From NCBI GenBank assembly GCA_023131555.1, contig JAGLZJ010000003.1, positions 1 through 21,096 of the forward strand: a DNA stretch of 21,096 nucleotides. The letters run 5' to 3'. This DNA comes from Candidatus Bathyarchaeota archaeon (GTDB taxonomy: Archaea > Thermoproteota > Bathyarchaeia > Bathyarchaeales > SOJC01). Shown here piece after piece: positions 21,055 to 21,096 of this stretch (positions are counted from its first letter, which is position 1; each line of letters begins with the position of its first letter). The translations under genes and the position numbers were made by a program. The notes under the pieces were generated by a model, which made no database searches, was not told where the DNA came from, and saw nothing but the letters and a program-made list of their open reading frames with translations.

Positions 21055-21096
21055 TATGCTTCTGCCTCCTTCTTCGCTTCCTCAACCGCCGGTTCA
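21054..21096 (-). CDS. rps3: Ribosomal protein uS3, last 13 residues only
   Basis: The right edge holds the 3' end of the gene before uL29. The frame reads EPAVEEAKKEAEA then TAG. An acidic Ala/Glu/Lys tail and this position match archaeal uS3, which precedes uL29 in the operon. The fragment is too short to identify on its own, so the call rests on order. Confidence 0.7.
   Translation of the reverse strand, partial: EPAVEEAKKEAEA

Overview
The window comes from an archaeon, most likely an anaerobic member of the Thermoproteota/TACK group such as a Bathyarchaeia-like lineage. This is inferred from gene content and not from a database match. The archaeal signs are the ribosomal genes shared only with eukaryotes (eS4, eL19, eL32, eL34), the RNase P protein Rnp1 inside the ribosomal operon, a Sec61-type SecY next to an EMC3/YidC-like protein, TATA-box promoters 22 to 31 bases upstream of start codons, and formylmethanofuran:tetrahydromethanopterin formyltransferase (Ftr). 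Ftr plus a rubrerythrin suggests an anaerobe with a tetrahydromethanopterin C1 (Wood-Ljungdahl or methanogenic) pathway.

Left part, 1-8823. On the + strand are the 3' end of purL and all of purQ, the two main subunits of FGAM synthase. A PfkB-family sugar/nucleoside kinase faces them on the - strand. A 405-base gap with no confident gene follows, then a + strand rubrerythrin. The - strand then carries a tight four-gene run, read purF, purD, a HAD-family phosphatase-like gene, ftr. It joins the first two purine steps to a C1-carrier enzyme. A TATA box sits where a leaderless purF transcript would need it. Upstream of purF is a small XRE/CBS regulator whose N-terminus looks damaged; it is divergent from metG (methionyl-tRNA synthetase).

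Right part, 10472-21096. This is the archaeal S10/spc ribosomal operon on the - strand, read from the right edge: uS3 (3' end only), uL29, Rnp1, uS17, uL14, uL24, eS4, uL5, uS14, uS8, uL6, eL32, eL19, uL18, uS5, uL30, uL15, SecY, EMC3-like protein, eL34, cytidylate kinase. Genes overlap by 1-4 bases or sit 0-35 bases apart, except for a 73-base gap before the EMC3-like gene that holds a 14-codon leader ORF with its own ribosome-binding site. Adenylate kinase, which often follows secY in archaea, is absent, and cmk runs into metG with only 4 bases between stops.

Non-ATG starts are common (TTG for uL14, uL6, eL32, the HAD gene and pfkB; GTG for uL29, uL30, metG, the XRE/CBS gene and probably cmk), most with a clear purine-rich Shine-Dalgarno sequence. 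Several ribosomal proteins carry long charged tails. No CRISPR, tRNA, rRNA or mobile element was seen. The points most worth following are the purF-purD-HAD-ftr cluster and the departures of its PurF and PurD from family signatures.
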